From: CCMP332 sp040218795 | Lineage (GTDB): Bacteria; Bacteroidota; Bacteroidia; Cytophagales; CCMP332 | DNA: 64,000 nt | Reading direction: 5' to 3' | Assembly: GCA_040218795.1 (NCBI GenBank) | Contig: JAVJQT010000002.1 | Location: 62,001-126,000, forward strand | Shown here: one piece after another, positions 1 through 9,015 of the stretch | Numbering within the stretch: the stretch's first letter is position 1 | Layout: each line of letters opens with the position of its first letter | The notes under the pieces: generated by a model | Databases searched by the model: none | Told to the model about the DNA's origin: nothing | The model's input: only the letters and a program-made list of their open reading frames with translations | Translations under genes and position numbers: made by a program

Positions 1-1
1 T

Positions 2-1426
2 GGATTTCTTAAGGAAAAAAACTATCCCAATCTTCACCATTATATCCCGGACAGATATGCCGAAGGATATGGAATATCATATTCCGGTATCGACAAAGCA
101 GAAGAACTTGAAGTCAGTTTAATAATCGCACTCGACTGCGGAATTAAAGCCGTTGAAAAGGTAGACTATGCCAATCAGAAAGGCATTGATTTTATTATTT
201 GTGACCATCATACGCCCGGGAAAATACTTCCAAATGCACATGCCATTTTAAATCCAAAACAAAGTAATTGCCCCTACCCATATAAGGAATTATCAGGTTG
301 TGGGATTGGGTTTAAATTAGTTCAGGCTTTATGCGATGCTATGTCCTATGATGCAAGAGATGCATTTCAATTCATTGACCTGGTTGCGGTTAGTATTGCA
401 TCAGACATTGTGCCTATTACAGGAGAAAATAGGGTGCTCTGCTATTTCGGATTGCAAAAAATAAATAAAAACCCAAGTCCGGGTATTAAAGCGCTAATAA
501 ATATTGCCGAATACCAATCTCAAAAGGAAATGAATGTGCGAGACCTGGTATTTGGAATTGGCCCAAGAATTAATGCAGCAGGAAGAATGGATAAGGCCAT
601 TACGGCGGTGGAATTATTGCTTGAAAAAGATTCTGAAAAAGCGGCAGAAATGGCGGCTTTAATTAACAGTCAAAATACAAATCGCAGGGACTTTGACAGC
701 AGTATTACTGTAGAAGCCGTGGACATGATCAAGTCTTCTGAGAGCCTAAAGAATGCCAAAACTACCGTACTATTTAAAGAAGACTGGCACAAAGGTGTTA
801 TAGGAATTGTAGCTTCGAGATGTATCGAGCATTACCATCGGCCCACTATTATATTTACAGAATCCAACGGAAAAGCAACTGGCTCCGCTCGCTCTGTACC
901 CGATTACAATATATATGATGCCATTTTGCAATGTGAAGATCTTCTGGATTCTTTTGGCGGACATCAGTTTGCGGCGGGCTTAACATTAAAAAAAGAGAAC
1001 CTTTCAGTATTTAGCAAACGATTTGAACAAGTGGTATCCTCCAATATTTCAGATGAATTACTAGTGCCACGGATTGATGTCGATTTAGAGATTGATTTGT
1101 CTGAAATAGATTTTGCCCTAATTAAGAAATTAGATCAAATGTCACCATTTGGTCCGCAAAACATGCAACCCATCTTCATAAGCAAGGGCGTGAGATTGTT
1201 TTCTAATCTGCGCATCTTAAAAGAAAAACATTTAAAATTTCAGGTAATACAAGGAAAATCCTTTCCTTATCAATGCATAGGCTTTAATTTTGTTGATTAT
1301 AAGGATTTAATAGACAGTTCAGAGAGCTTCTCAATTTGTTATTCCATTTCAATCAACGAATTTCGCGGAGAGAGAAGCATTCAACTGCAGATCCGTGATA
1401 TAAAAGCAAATGAAACTCAGAGCTGA
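2..1426 (+). CDS. recJ: RecJ single-strand DNA exonuclease (5' end outside window)
   Basis: RecJ degrades single-stranded DNA 5' to 3' during recombination and repair in the cytoplasm. The frame is open from base 2 without a start, so the gene enters from outside the window; about 474 C-terminal residues are visible (E. coli RecJ has 577). The DHH phosphoesterase motif Asp-His-His is encoded near 202-210, after an ALDCG segment. LNPKQ...YP and SGCGIGFKL follow, and the DHHA1 motif GGHQFAAGL lies near 956-982. The C-terminal OB-like part appears complete. The stop codon lies 17 bases inside lptB, which suggests co-transcription and translational coupling. Confidence 0.95.
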   Translation, partial: GFLKEKNYPNLHHYIPDRYAEGYGISYSGIDKAEELEVSLIIALDCGIKAVEKVDYANQKGIDFIICDHHTPGKILPNAHAILNPKQSNCPYPYKELSGCGIGFKLVQALCDAMSYDARDAFQFIDLVAVSIASDIVPITGENRVLCYFGLQKINKNPSPGIKALINIAEYQSQKEMNVRDLVFGIGPRINAAGRMDKAITAVELLLEKDSEKAAEMAALINSQNTNRRDFDSSITVEAVDMIKSSESLKNAKTTVLFKEDWHKGVIGIVASRCIEHYHRPTIIFTESNGKATGSARSVPDYNIYDAILQCEDLLDSFGGHQFAAGLTLKKENLSVFSKRFEQVVSSNISDELLVPRIDVDLEIDLSEIDFALIKKLDQMSPFGPQNMQPIFISKGVRLFSNLRILKEKHLKFQVIQGKSFPYQCIGFNFVDYKDLIDSSESFSICYSISINEFRGERSIQLQIRDIKANETQS

Positions 1427-2141
1427 AAGTCTTGTAAAAAAATACAAATCCCGAAAAGTTGTAAATGATGTAAGTGTAGAGGTAAACCAGGGCGAAATCG
1501 TCGGTTTGTTGGGCCCAAATGGTGCCGGTAAAACAACCACCTTTTACATGATTGTTGGTTTGATTAAGCCCAATGAAGGCAAGATATATCTCGACAATAA
1601 GGAAATTACAGACCTCCCTATGTACCGCAGGGCCAAACAAGGTGTAGGCTATTTGGCGCAGGAAGCCTCTGTTTTTCGTCAACTTACTGTAGAGGAAAAC
1701 ATACTTGCTGTTTTGGAAATGACTTCTATGTCTAAAAAAGAAAGACAGGATAAATGCGATGCGCTGATTGAAGAATTCAGCCTTGAACATGTTAGAAACA
1801 ATAAAGGGATGGTATTGTCAGGTGGAGAAAGAAGAAGGACTGAAATTGCCCGTTCTTTGGCTGTCGATCCAAAATTCATTTTGTTGGATGAGCCATTCGC
1901 AGGAGTTGATCCCATTGCAGTTGAAGAAATTCAAACCATAGTGGCGCAATTGAAAAACAAAAATATCGGCATACTAATTACCGACCACAATGTGAATGAA
2001 ACGCTATCTATTACAGATAGGGCCTACTTATTGTTTGAAGGATCAATCCTCAAATCAGGGACAGCTGAAGAACTTGCTGCCGATGAACAGGTGAGAAGGG
2101 TATATTTAGGAAAGCATTTTGAATTAAAAAGAAAAATCTGA
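1410..2141 (+). CDS. lptB: LptB, ATPase of the LPS export ABC transporter
   Basis: This is the cytoplasmic ATPase that, with LptF and LptG, drives lipopolysaccharide from the inner membrane to the outer membrane. The 243 residues match the usual LptB length. Walker A is GPNGAGKTT (about 34-42), the signature is LSGGERRR, Walker B with the catalytic Glu is ILLDEP followed by FAGVDP, and the switch His is in DHNVNETL. The ATG overlaps the end of recJ by 17 bases. The ERRRTEIARSLA helix and FAGVDP distinguish LptB from generic ABC ATPases. No other lpt gene is in the window. Confidence 0.95.
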   Translation: MKLRAESLVKKYKSRKVVNDVSVEVNQGEIVGLLGPNGAGKTTTFYMIVGLIKPNEGKIYLDNKEITDLPMYRRAKQGVGYLAQEASVFRQLTVEENILAVLEMTSMSKKERQDKCDALIEEFSLEHVRNNKGMVLSGGERRRTEIARSLAVDPKFILLDEPFAGVDPIAVEEIQTIVAQLKNKNIGILITDHNVNETLSITDRAYLLFEGSILKSGTAEELAADEQVRRVYLGKHFELKRKI

Positions 2142-2142
2142 A

Positions 2143-3654
2143 TTGGAGCTTTTTAACACACTACTTTCCTGGTTTATGAAAAAGCGAATCTCCCAGATTG
2201 AGCTTTTTAAGGAACACCCTATCGAAGTTCAGAATGAAGTGCTTGCAAATCTTTTGGGAAAATCCCGAAATACAGAATGGGGAAGAAAATACAGTTTTGA
2301 AAACATCAAGAGCTATCATGATTTTAAATCCGTTGTGCCAATTGTGCGCTACGAGGATATAGCCGATATAATTGAAAAAGTCATGAAAGGGGAGGATAAC
2401 ATTCTTTGGCCTTCCGAAATAAAATGGTTTTCAAAATCATCGGGTACAACGAATGCCAAAAGTAAATTTATACCGGTCAGCAACGAAGCCCTTGAGGATT
2501 GCCATTTCAAAGCCGGAAAGGATTTGCTTTCCATGTATTTAAATAATTATCCCGAATCGAAATTATTTACGGGAAAAGGATTGGTAATAGGAGGCAGTAG
2601 TCAGGTTAATCATTTGAATTCCCGATCTTCCTACGGTGATATTTCAGCGGTGATCATGAAAAATCTTCCGCTTTGGGCACAGTATGTAAGAGTGCCAAGC
2701 CTGGATATCGCACTGATGGAAAACTGGGAGGAAAAGATAGAGAAAATGGCTCATGCGGTTAAAGACGAAAATATTACCAGCATTACCGGTGTTCCAACCT
2801 GGACCATTGTTTTACTTCAAAAGATTTTAGAATTAACAGGGAAAAAGAAAATTATTGAAGTTTGGCCTAATCTCGAATTGTTTGCGCATGGCGCTGTGGC
2901 ATTCGGCCCTTACAGACATCTTTTTGATGAATTGATCGGAACAAAAATAAATTACATCGATTCTTATAATGCATCTGAAGGATTTTTTGCAATACAGGAC
3001 AGAAGTGATCATGAGGATATGTTATTAATGCTGGATTATGGAATTTTTTATGAGTTTCTGCCGACAGAGTATTTAGATAAGGATCACTCCAAAGTAGTAA
3101 CCCTCGAAGATGTTGAGCTCGATAAAAACTATGCGCTGATAATCACGACAAATGCGGGTTTGTGGAGATACATGATAGGTGATACAATAAAATTCACGAC
3201 CAAATCACCATTTAGAATAAAAATCACCGGCAGAACTAAGCATTTTATAAATGCATTCGGTGAAGAGATGGTCATCGAAAACGCTGAAACCGCAATTGCT
3301 GAGGCCTGCAAACAAAGCGGGGCGAGAATTGAGAATTTTACGGCGGCTCCAATTTATCTGGAGGTAGGAAGGCGAGGAGGGCATGAGTGGGTCATTGAGT
3401 TCATAACCAAACCGGACTCAATTGAAACTTTTACAGAAGTTCTGGATAACAAACTAAAAGAGATCAATTCTGACTATGAAGCAAAAAGACAGAAAGATAT
3501 TGCTTTGATTAAACCCAGAGTACATATTGCTCCCGAAAAGACTTTTTATAATTGGATGAAAAAACGAGGCAAATTGGGTGGTCAACACAAAGTGCCTCGC
3601 TTGAGTAACAGCCGTGAATTTATCGACGAAATATTAAAAATTATTTCCACTTAA
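2143..3654 (+). CDS. GH3-family acyl-acid-amido synthetase-like protein
   Basis: GH3 proteins are adenylate-forming enzymes that couple carboxylic acids to amino acids; plant members conjugate auxin and jasmonate. The bacterial role is unknown. The protein has 503 residues. The three family motifs are visible: SSGTT (about residue 98), YNASEGFF (about 278) and YMIGDTI (about 345). It starts at TTG one base after the lptB stop; the next possible start is the ATG at 2176, but the TTG start keeps an N-terminal LLSWFMKKRI segment that I associate with the family. The 3' end overlaps the convergent thioredoxin gene by 14 bases. The family call is firm; the substrate is unknown. Confidence 0.88.
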   Translation: MELFNTLLSWFMKKRISQIELFKEHPIEVQNEVLANLLGKSRNTEWGRKYSFENIKSYHDFKSVVPIVRYEDIADIIEKVMKGEDNILWPSEIKWFSKSSGTTNAKSKFIPVSNEALEDCHFKAGKDLLSMYLNNYPESKLFTGKGLVIGGSSQVNHLNSRSSYGDISAVIMKNLPLWAQYVRVPSLDIALMENWEEKIEKMAHAVKDENITSITGVPTWTIVLLQKILELTGKKKIIEVWPNLELFAHGAVAFGPYRHLFDELIGTKINYIDSYNASEGFFAIQDRSDHEDMLLMLDYGIFYEFLPTEYLDKDHSKVVTLEDVELDKNYALIITTNAGLWRYMIGDTIKFTTKSPFRIKITGRTKHFINAFGEEMVIENAETAIAEACKQSGARIENFTAAPIYLEVGRRGGHEWVIEFITKPDSIETFTEVLDNKLKEINSDYEAKRQKDIALIKPRVHIAPEKTFYNWMKKRGKLGGQHKVPRLSNSREFIDEILKIIST

Positions 3655-4252
3655 TAGTACAGCCTATTGCTTTTGTACTGGAAATAGCAACCTTCTTACC
3701 TTTTTTTAAAGCTGCAATTGCATTTTCAACGTATTTATTTTCAACATCCTCTGCACTCTGCGGGTTATCATCAATTGCCCCTATATAGGCCACCTGGAAT
3801 TTATCCTGAACTTTGTTTAATAGATAAACATGAGGGGTTCTGGTCGCACCGTAAGATTTTGCTGTATTTTGAGTTTCATCAAATAAATACACAAATGGAT
3901 AGGCCTTTTGCTTTGATCTCTTGATCATATTTTCATAAGAATCATCGGGTTGTTTGACCGGGTCATTTGGATTAATGGCAATTACCGGGTAGCCTTCTGC
4001 GGCGTATTTCTTGTGCAGATCAATAATCCTTTGTTCGTAGAGTTTGGCATAAGGACAATGGTTGCAAGTGAAAACGACGATAAACCCTTTTGCTTCTTTG
4101 TAGTCGCTAAGCGACACCATATTACCGTCGACATTTTTGAGCGTAAAACTCTTGGCCATGTCACCTACATTATAACCTCCGCAAAAAACGGTGGATATCG
4201 TCATTAGGCCTAGAAATACTGTTAATATTATTTTTGGTACTAAATTTTTCAT
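3641..4252 (-). CDS. exported thioredoxin-fold (AhpC/TSA-like) protein with CNHCPYA
   Basis: This is a predicted periplasmic thioredoxin-fold protein of 203 residues. An N-terminal signal peptide (about 1-25, ending TVFCGG) is followed by a peroxiredoxin-type start (GDMAKSFTLKNVDG). The motif TCNHCPYA carries Cys63 and Cys66, a CxxC, and a cis-Pro loop is present in TRTPHVYLL. Similar proteins are often annotated as thioredoxin family or alkyl hydroperoxide reductase; the actual substrate is unknown. It is the second gene of a pair with the TlpA-like gene, overlapping by four bases (ATGA), so the two are probably co-translated and may share a periplasmic redox role. Confidence 0.8.
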   Translation of the reverse strand: MKNLVPKIILTVFLGLMTISTVFCGGYNVGDMAKSFTLKNVDGNMVSLSDYKEAKGFIVVFTCNHCPYAKLYEQRIIDLHKKYAAEGYPVIAINPNDPVKQPDDSYENMIKRSKQKAYPFVYLFDETQNTAKSYGATRTPHVYLLNKVQDKFQVAYIGAIDDNPQSAEDVENKYVENAIAALKKGKKVAISSTKAIGCTIKWK

Positions 4253-4737
4253 AAGAGATTGTTTATTGTGCTTTCAAGTTCTTCAAGTTCTAATTCTTTT
4301 TCCATGAATTTAAGAACTTTTGAATTTTTAACGAAAATCGTAGCCGGTATGGCTCCAGACCATTGAGGGCTAACCTGATCTATCCATTCGTTATATTTTG
4401 TGTCGTTCAACCATATTATTTCACTTTTCAAATTTTTCTCTTTGACAAATGGCAATAGTTTAGAGTTGTATTGTTTTTCAAAATCAAGACTTACCAGGAT
4501 CACCCTTACATTCTTGTTTGCATATTTTTTATTGACTTCTTCAAAATAAGGCAATTCTTTTATGCAAGGCCCACACCATGTAGCCCAAAAGTTTATAACC
4601 ATTAAAGTGTTGTTTTCTTTTTTATCGAGAATCTCCGATTTAAACTCTTTAAAATTATAGACTTTTACTTCGTTCTCGGGATAAGAAGCGGATAAAATTA
4701 AAGTAGCAAATACTAATATGAATGAAGTCTTGAACAT
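4249..4737 (-). CDS. TlpA/ResA-like thiol-disulfide oxidoreductase
   Basis: This is a membrane-anchored or periplasmic thioredoxin-fold reductase of 162 residues. An N-terminal hydrophobic segment (about 5-18) is followed by WATWCGPC with Cys55 and Cys58, and by a cis-Pro in AIPATIFV. TlpA/ResA proteins reduce disulfides, including apocytochrome c cysteines, and the window does contain a cytochrome c maturation cluster, although far away. I chose the ATG at 4737. A longer frame begins at TTG 4770, but that TTG lies inside a TAAGTTTG -7 promoter box. It overlaps the following gene by ATGA. Confidence 0.85.
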   Translation of the reverse strand: MFKTSFILVFATLILSASYPENEVKVYNFKEFKSEILDKKENNTLMVINFWATWCGPCIKELPYFEEVNKKYANKNVRVILVSLDFEKQYNSKLLPFVKEKNLKSEIIWLNDTKYNEWIDQVSPQWSGAIPATIFVKNSKVLKFMEKELELEELESTINNLL

Positions 4738-5116
4738 GTAATGGATTAGCTTATCAATAGTATATAACAAACTTAATTAAAATTAATTTCAAGTTTAAAA
4801 ATTCAAGTATTAATCCAAGCCCGGGAACGCAACTGTCTGTAAATGAATTGATATTTCTAGATGTATGAAATTTTCCCACTAAAATGACCCAAAACTTTTC
4901 CACAATTTGAAATATTTATCCACAGGTATTTTTTGATTTATGTTAATTAACTGTAAATCAGATACTTATTAAAATATTATTTGATTTGAATTTTGTGGAT
5001 AAGTCAGCATATTTTTTTCTTAACACATGCATAATAGGGTTTAAATACCTCTGACGTGTAATATTTATTGTAAAAAGGAAATAAAAATCGCTGAATAATT
5101 TTACTTAAAAAAATAA
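4738..5116. other. candidate chromosomal replication origin (oriC) region
   Basis: This is the only stretch over 300 bases without a gene. It holds a perfect DnaA box TTATCCACA at 4916-4924 (+), a perfect inverted box TGTGGATAA at 4994-5002, a one-mismatch box TTTTCCACA at 4896-4904 and a weaker TTTTCCCAC at 4871-4879. The three forward boxes are spaced 25 and 20 bases apart. Between the perfect boxes, 4925-4993 is roughly 84 percent AT and contains the palindrome GTTAATTAAC (4942-4951) flanked by GATTTA and TAAATC, a plausible unwinding element. Two perfect boxes within 87 bases are unlikely by chance. dnaA is not in the window, which is common in Bacteroidota. Confidence 0.6.
4768..4775 (-). 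promoter_or_regulatory. -7 box (TAAGTTTG) for the thioredoxin pair
   Basis: The minus strand reads TAAGTTTG, matching the Bacteroidota TAnnTTTG -7 element, about 30 bases upstream of the ATG at 4737. No TTG is seen at the usual 19-21 base spacing upstream, so the -33 half is weak. It lies at the edge of the candidate origin. Confidence 0.45.
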
Positions 5117-6886
5117 TCAGGTTTCCTGGGTTTGTCTGATTTTATTTCTGTAAGTATTGAATATTCTGGACTTGGATAAATAGCCTTTGTACTTGCCTTT
5201 TTCGATAACCGGTAAATTCCATGCACCCGTAATTTCAAATTTCCTCATGACTTTGTCCATGCTCTCATTGGGGTACACTTCTCCCGGTGGACTATGCATT
5301 AAATCTTCAACGAAAGTGCTTTCCTGTGAATCAGTGTCAAACATGATTTGCCTGATGTCATCCAGCGTTACAATCCCTCTTAAGACATCGTCTTCATCCA
5401 CCACAGGGAAGATATTTCTTTTAGAATTACTAACCAGCTTGACCAAATCTTTTAATGTGGAATTAGGCGAAATTGTCAGAAGATCCCTTTCAATTAATTT
5501 ATCCATTTCTATAAGGCTGAGAACCTGTCGATCTTTGTTATTTCGTATCAGTTCGCCCCTTTGAATTAATCGCTTGGTGTAAATTGAATACGGTTCAAAA
5601 TAAGAAGCAGTAGAATAGGCCATTGCCGATACGATCATAAGCGGGATAAATAATGTATAACCATTGGTAATTTCAGCAATAAGGAATATGGCCGTTAATG
5701 GAGCGTATTGTACCCCGCTCATTATTCCGCACATCCCGACCAAAATAAAGTTATTGACGGATAAAATTTTATCTGCACCTACCTGATTGACAAATGAAGA
5801 ATAAGTAAATCCGAGATAACCTCCGACTACCAAACTTGGGGCAAAAATTCCACCACTTCCTCCGGCTCCTAAAGTGATGGCCGAAGCAACGGGTTTTAAC
5901 AATACCAGTAAAAGTGTAAAAATCAATATGAACCCTTCATTTGAAATCTCCGAAAAGAAAAGGCTGTCATTTAAAATATTGCTCTCAGATTTTGTGAGTG
6001 TGATAATACTGTCATAACCTTCACCGTACAATGGCGGAAAAACAAAAATTATTGCGCCTAGTAGAATACCACCTATCCAGGGCCGCAGGCGATAATTCAG
6101 TCTTGAAATTTTATTCTCTACAATGGGTACGACTCTTGAAAAATAGACAGAGAAAAGCCCACATAAGATTCCAAGAATTATATAATAAGGAATTTCTACC
6201 GCCTGAATTTCTTCTACCAATCGAAATGAGAATATAATATCATCGCCGGTCGTAAATTTTGAAACCAGTGAAGCAGTTACCGATGATATTAATAAGGGGA
6301 TAAAATTTTGAATGGTGGCTTGAGCAAGAATGATTTCTATTGCGAATATTACACCTCCAACCGGAGCATCAAAAATGGCTGCAACACCTCCTGCAGCACC
6401 ACAACCTATCATCAAAGTCCTTTTGTTATGATTAAGATGCATAATGCGGCTGATATTCGATCCGATGGCTGAACCGGTAATGGCAATTGGAGCTTCCAAT
6501 CCGAGCGACCCACCAAAACCAACGGTAAAAGTACTTGTGACCATTCTGGAGTACATTTTGATCCGGCCGATAATGCTGGATTTTTTAGATATGCTATAAA
6601 TGATATCCGTCACACCATGTCCGAGGTAGTCTTTAAAAATTAAACGCCCAAAAACTACGGTGATAAGAATTCCAACCAGCGGATAGAAGACATATGAAAC
6701 ATTGGCGTTGGCTATTTCAAATCCCGAAGTGAGGAAGTTTTGAATATAATGGACGGCTGTTTTTAAGGTTACTGCTGCCAGACCGGATACCAATCCGATT
6801 ACACCGGAAAGAATAAAAATAAAATTCCTGATAGGAATATGCTTGAGTCTCCAAATAAGAAACTTCGTTAGCAGTTCTTTGAACAT
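5117..6886 (-). CDS. ClC-type chloride channel/antiporter with C-terminal CBS pair
   Basis: This is an inner-membrane CLC protein of 589 residues: about ten hydrophobic segments (1-440) followed by two CBS domains (about 445-589). Signature segments are GFGGSLGLEAP (123-133), where Glu131 corresponds to the gating glutamate of GxEGP, and AGGSGGIFAP (341-350), the GxFxP anion-coordination motif. CBS pairs normally sense adenine nucleotides. Whether it is a channel or a Cl-/H+ antiporter cannot be read from the sequence. It is transcribed alone; its stop borders the candidate origin and its start is 51 bases from the divergent oxygenase gene. Confidence 0.9.
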   Translation of the reverse strand: MFKELLTKFLIWRLKHIPIRNFIFILSGVIGLVSGLAAVTLKTAVHYIQNFLTSGFEIANANVSYVFYPLVGILITVVFGRLIFKDYLGHGVTDIIYSISKKSSIIGRIKMYSRMVTSTFTVGFGGSLGLEAPIAITGSAIGSNISRIMHLNHNKRTLMIGCGAAGGVAAIFDAPVGGVIFAIEIILAQATIQNFIPLLISSVTASLVSKFTTGDDIIFSFRLVEEIQAVEIPYYIILGILCGLFSVYFSRVVPIVENKISRLNYRLRPWIGGILLGAIIFVFPPLYGEGYDSIITLTKSESNILNDSLFFSEISNEGFILIFTLLLVLLKPVASAITLGAGGSGGIFAPSLVVGGYLGFTYSSFVNQVGADKILSVNNFILVGMCGIMSGVQYAPLTAIFLIAEITNGYTLFIPLMIVSAMAYSTASYFEPYSIYTKRLIQRGELIRNNKDRQVLSLIEMDKLIERDLLTISPNSTLKDLVKLVSNSKRNIFPVVDEDDVLRGIVTLDDIRQIMFDTDSQESTFVEDLMHSPPGEVYPNESMDKVMRKFEITGAWNLPVIEKGKYKGYLSKSRIFNTYRNKIRQTQET

Positions 6887-6937
6887 CAGGCAAAATTATA
6901 AATTACAAGCTGATTACAGCAGATAATTTAATTGTAG

Positions 6938-7885
6938 ATGAAAAACAGGATAAACGAGCTATTAAATATTAAATATCCGATCATTCAGGCGGGTATGGTA
7001 TGGTGCAGTGGATGGAAGCTGGCCAGTACTGTATCAAATGCCGGTGGACTTGGTTTGATAGGAGCCGGTTCCATGTACCCGGATGTCCTTGAAGAACATT
7101 TAATCAAATGCAAATCTGCCACAAATAAAAACTTTGGTGTCAATGTTCCTCTGCTATACCCGGACATTGAAAAATTAATGGAAATAATTGTGGAGCACAA
7201 AGTACCAATCGTTTTTACATCGGCAGGGAATCCAAAAATATGGACTGAGCATCTAAAATCAAGAGGAATCAAGGTAGTACATGTAGTTAGCAGTTTAAAA
7301 TTTGCTCTAAAAAGTCAGGATGCCGGAGTAGATGCAGTGGTAGGTGAAGGATTCGAAGCCGGTGGACACAATGGAAAAGACGAAACAACAACAATGTGTC
7401 TTATTCCCGAAATGGCAAGGAATTTAAATATTCCAGTTATTGCGGCAGGAGGTATTGCAAGCGGCAAAGCAATGCTTGCAGCAATAGTATTAGGAGCTGA
7501 AGCCGTGCAGATAGGTACCCGATTCGCAGTTTCGAAAGAATCCTCGGCACATGAAAATTTCAAAAACAGAATAATTGAAGCAAAAGAAGGCGATACGATC
7601 CTGACCCTTAAAGAAATAACTCCGGTTCGATTGATCAAGAACAATTTTTACGAACAAATTCTGGATTACAAAAAAAGAAATGCTTCTATTGAAGAACTTA
7701 AAAATCTTCTCGGAAGAGCGAGGGCGAAAAAAGGAATTTTCGAAGGTGACCTCGACGAAGGAGAATTGGAAATTGGCCAGATTTCATCAAGCATTCAAAA
7801 AATAGAACCCGCTGCAACCATTTTGAAGAATATTTGGGAGGAGTTTCTAAACGAAAAGCAAAGAATTATTGATTTGAAGATATAA
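6938..7885 (+). CDS. nitronate monooxygenase / 2-nitropropane dioxygenase family (FMN)
   Basis: This is an FMN-dependent TIM-barrel flavoprotein of 315 residues in the NMO/FabK-like family, which oxidises alkyl nitronates. The N-terminal PIIQAGMVW segment, EGFEAGGHNG and the phosphate-binding VIAAGGIASGKAM plus GAEAVQIGTRF are clear. FabK enoyl reductases have the same fold, so a fatty-acid role is not excluded, but the length and the GGHNG motif fit nitronate monooxygenase. It is monocistronic and followed directly by a strong terminator. Confidence 0.85.
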   Translation: MKNRINELLNIKYPIIQAGMVWCSGWKLASTVSNAGGLGLIGAGSMYPDVLEEHLIKCKSATNKNFGVNVPLLYPDIEKLMEIIVEHKVPIVFTSAGNPKIWTEHLKSRGIKVVHVVSSLKFALKSQDAGVDAVVGEGFEAGGHNGKDETTTMCLIPEMARNLNIPVIAAGGIASGKAMLAAIVLGAEAVQIGTRFAVSKESSAHENFKNRIIEAKEGDTILTLKEITPVRLIKNNFYEQILDYKKRNASIEELKNLLGRARAKKGIFEGDLDEGELEIGQISSSIQKIEPAATILKNIWEEFLNEKQRIIDLKI

Positions 7886-7888
7886 AAA

Positions 7889-7911
7889 AAGCGGACCCCT
7901 ATGGTCCGCTT
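7889..7911. terminator. bidirectional intrinsic terminator
   Basis: The stem AAGCGGACC (7889-7897) pairs with GGTCCGCTT (7903-7911) around a CCTAT loop. An A-run lies on the left side and serves as the U-run for the minus strand. It sits between two convergent genes and can serve both. Confidence 0.85.
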
Positions 7912-7933
7912 TGGATTTAATCTATAGTATTAT

Positions 7934-8419
7934 CTACTCTGTTAAATTCTTTGTGAAATAGGTTTCAAAATGATCCTTTGAGATGTCCTGGAAATCTTCC
8001 GCTTTTCTTTCAAGAGTCTGATGTTCTGCTTCAATTTCAAGGTACTTTATTTTATGCGTTCTCAAATCTTCCATGCCTTCTGCCGGTATATTATAATACA
8101 TTTCATAATCTGAGTGTTTTTTATTGTCTGAAAGCTTACCGCAATATTTTTGTATTGGCTTGAGATCAACGTCCGATCCATTATCAAGGTACAAGATAAT
8201 ATACTCTGAGGTGTCGATACAACCAATGTTTAAATGAGTATTAATCCAAACTTTTAAAAAGGTATCGCCCTCTTTTTCGAAAAGTTGAAAATCAACTTTA
8301 GACTCTAAGTCATGAATAGCAAATTTTTCTCCCGTGCTTTCGTATTCCATTTGTGCTAAACCCATCAGAGGCAAGAAAAATACCAGAGCACATGCGTATA
8401 ATAATTTCTTCATTTTCAT
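7934..8419 (-). CDS. secreted protein of unknown function
   Basis: The 161-residue protein has a clear signal peptide (MKMKKLLYACALVFFLPLMG, cleavage probably after LAQ). The mature part is acidic and hydrophilic with two cysteines (NIGCID and QKYCGKL) that could form a disulfide. It shows an alternating beta-strand pattern and no motif I recognise. The gene is alone, facing the terminator shared with the nitronate monooxygenase. The start could equally be the second Met two codons in. I do not know its function. Confidence 0.75.
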   Translation of the reverse strand: MKMKKLLYACALVFFLPLMGLAQMEYESTGEKFAIHDLESKVDFQLFEKEGDTFLKVWINTHLNIGCIDTSEYIILYLDNGSDVDLKPIQKYCGKLSDNKKHSDYEMYYNIPAEGMEDLRTHKIKYLEIEAEHQTLERKAEDFQDISKDHFETYFTKNLTE

Positions 8420-8511
8420 TTTTTTAATATCAGGCTAAATTAATAAATATTTCAGAGAGCAATGAGACAATTCCCGTGCCAGAAAAATTATTTTGCAGAA
8501 AATATTGTGAA

Positions 8512-9015
8512 TTAACCCGAAAATTTTTGTTGAGTTTCCTCTGATCCACGGATCACCTTTTCTTTCAATCTTAATTTAAAATCATCCAATTTTTTGGCAA
8601 TGTCCTGATCGGAAGCACCCAATATTTGTGCGGCGAGAATTCCTGCGTTTTTTGCCCCATCCAATGCAACTGTGGCCACGGGTACCCCGGAGGGCATTTG
8701 TAAAATAGAAAGTAAGGAATCCCAACCGTCAATTGAATTTCTGGACTTTACCGGCACGCCAATCACGGGTAAAGAGGTTAGGGATGCCACCATTCCGGGT
8801 AAGTGCGCTGCTCCTCCCGCTCCGGCTATGATTACCTGAATTCCCTTGTTGCGAGCATTTTTGGCAAAATCAAACATTTTTTCAGGAGTCCGGTGTGCAG
8901 ATACTATGTCCACCTCATTTTCTATTTTCATTTCATTGAGAAAATCTATTGCATCCTGCATTACATTTAGGTCAGAGGTGCTACCCATTATAATTGCCAC
9001 TTTTGCCTTGCTCAT
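8512..9015 (-). CDS. purE: PurE, N5-CAIR mutase
   Basis: PurE converts N5-carboxyaminoimidazole ribonucleotide to CAIR in purine biosynthesis. The 167 residues are the standard length for class I PurE. MGSTSDLNVM, the SAHRTPEKM motif with the catalytic His, and AGAGGAAHLPGMVAS are all intact. Its ATG overlaps the purK stop by four bases (ATGA), so the two enzymes acting in series are co-translated from purK into purE. Confidence 0.97.
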   Translation of the reverse strand: MSKAKVAIIMGSTSDLNVMQDAIDFLNEMKIENEVDIVSAHRTPEKMFDFAKNARNKGIQVIIAGAGGAAHLPGMVASLTSLPVIGVPVKSRNSIDGWDSLLSILQMPSGVPVATVALDGAKNAGILAAQILGASDQDIAKKLDDFKLRLKEKVIRGSEETQQKFSG

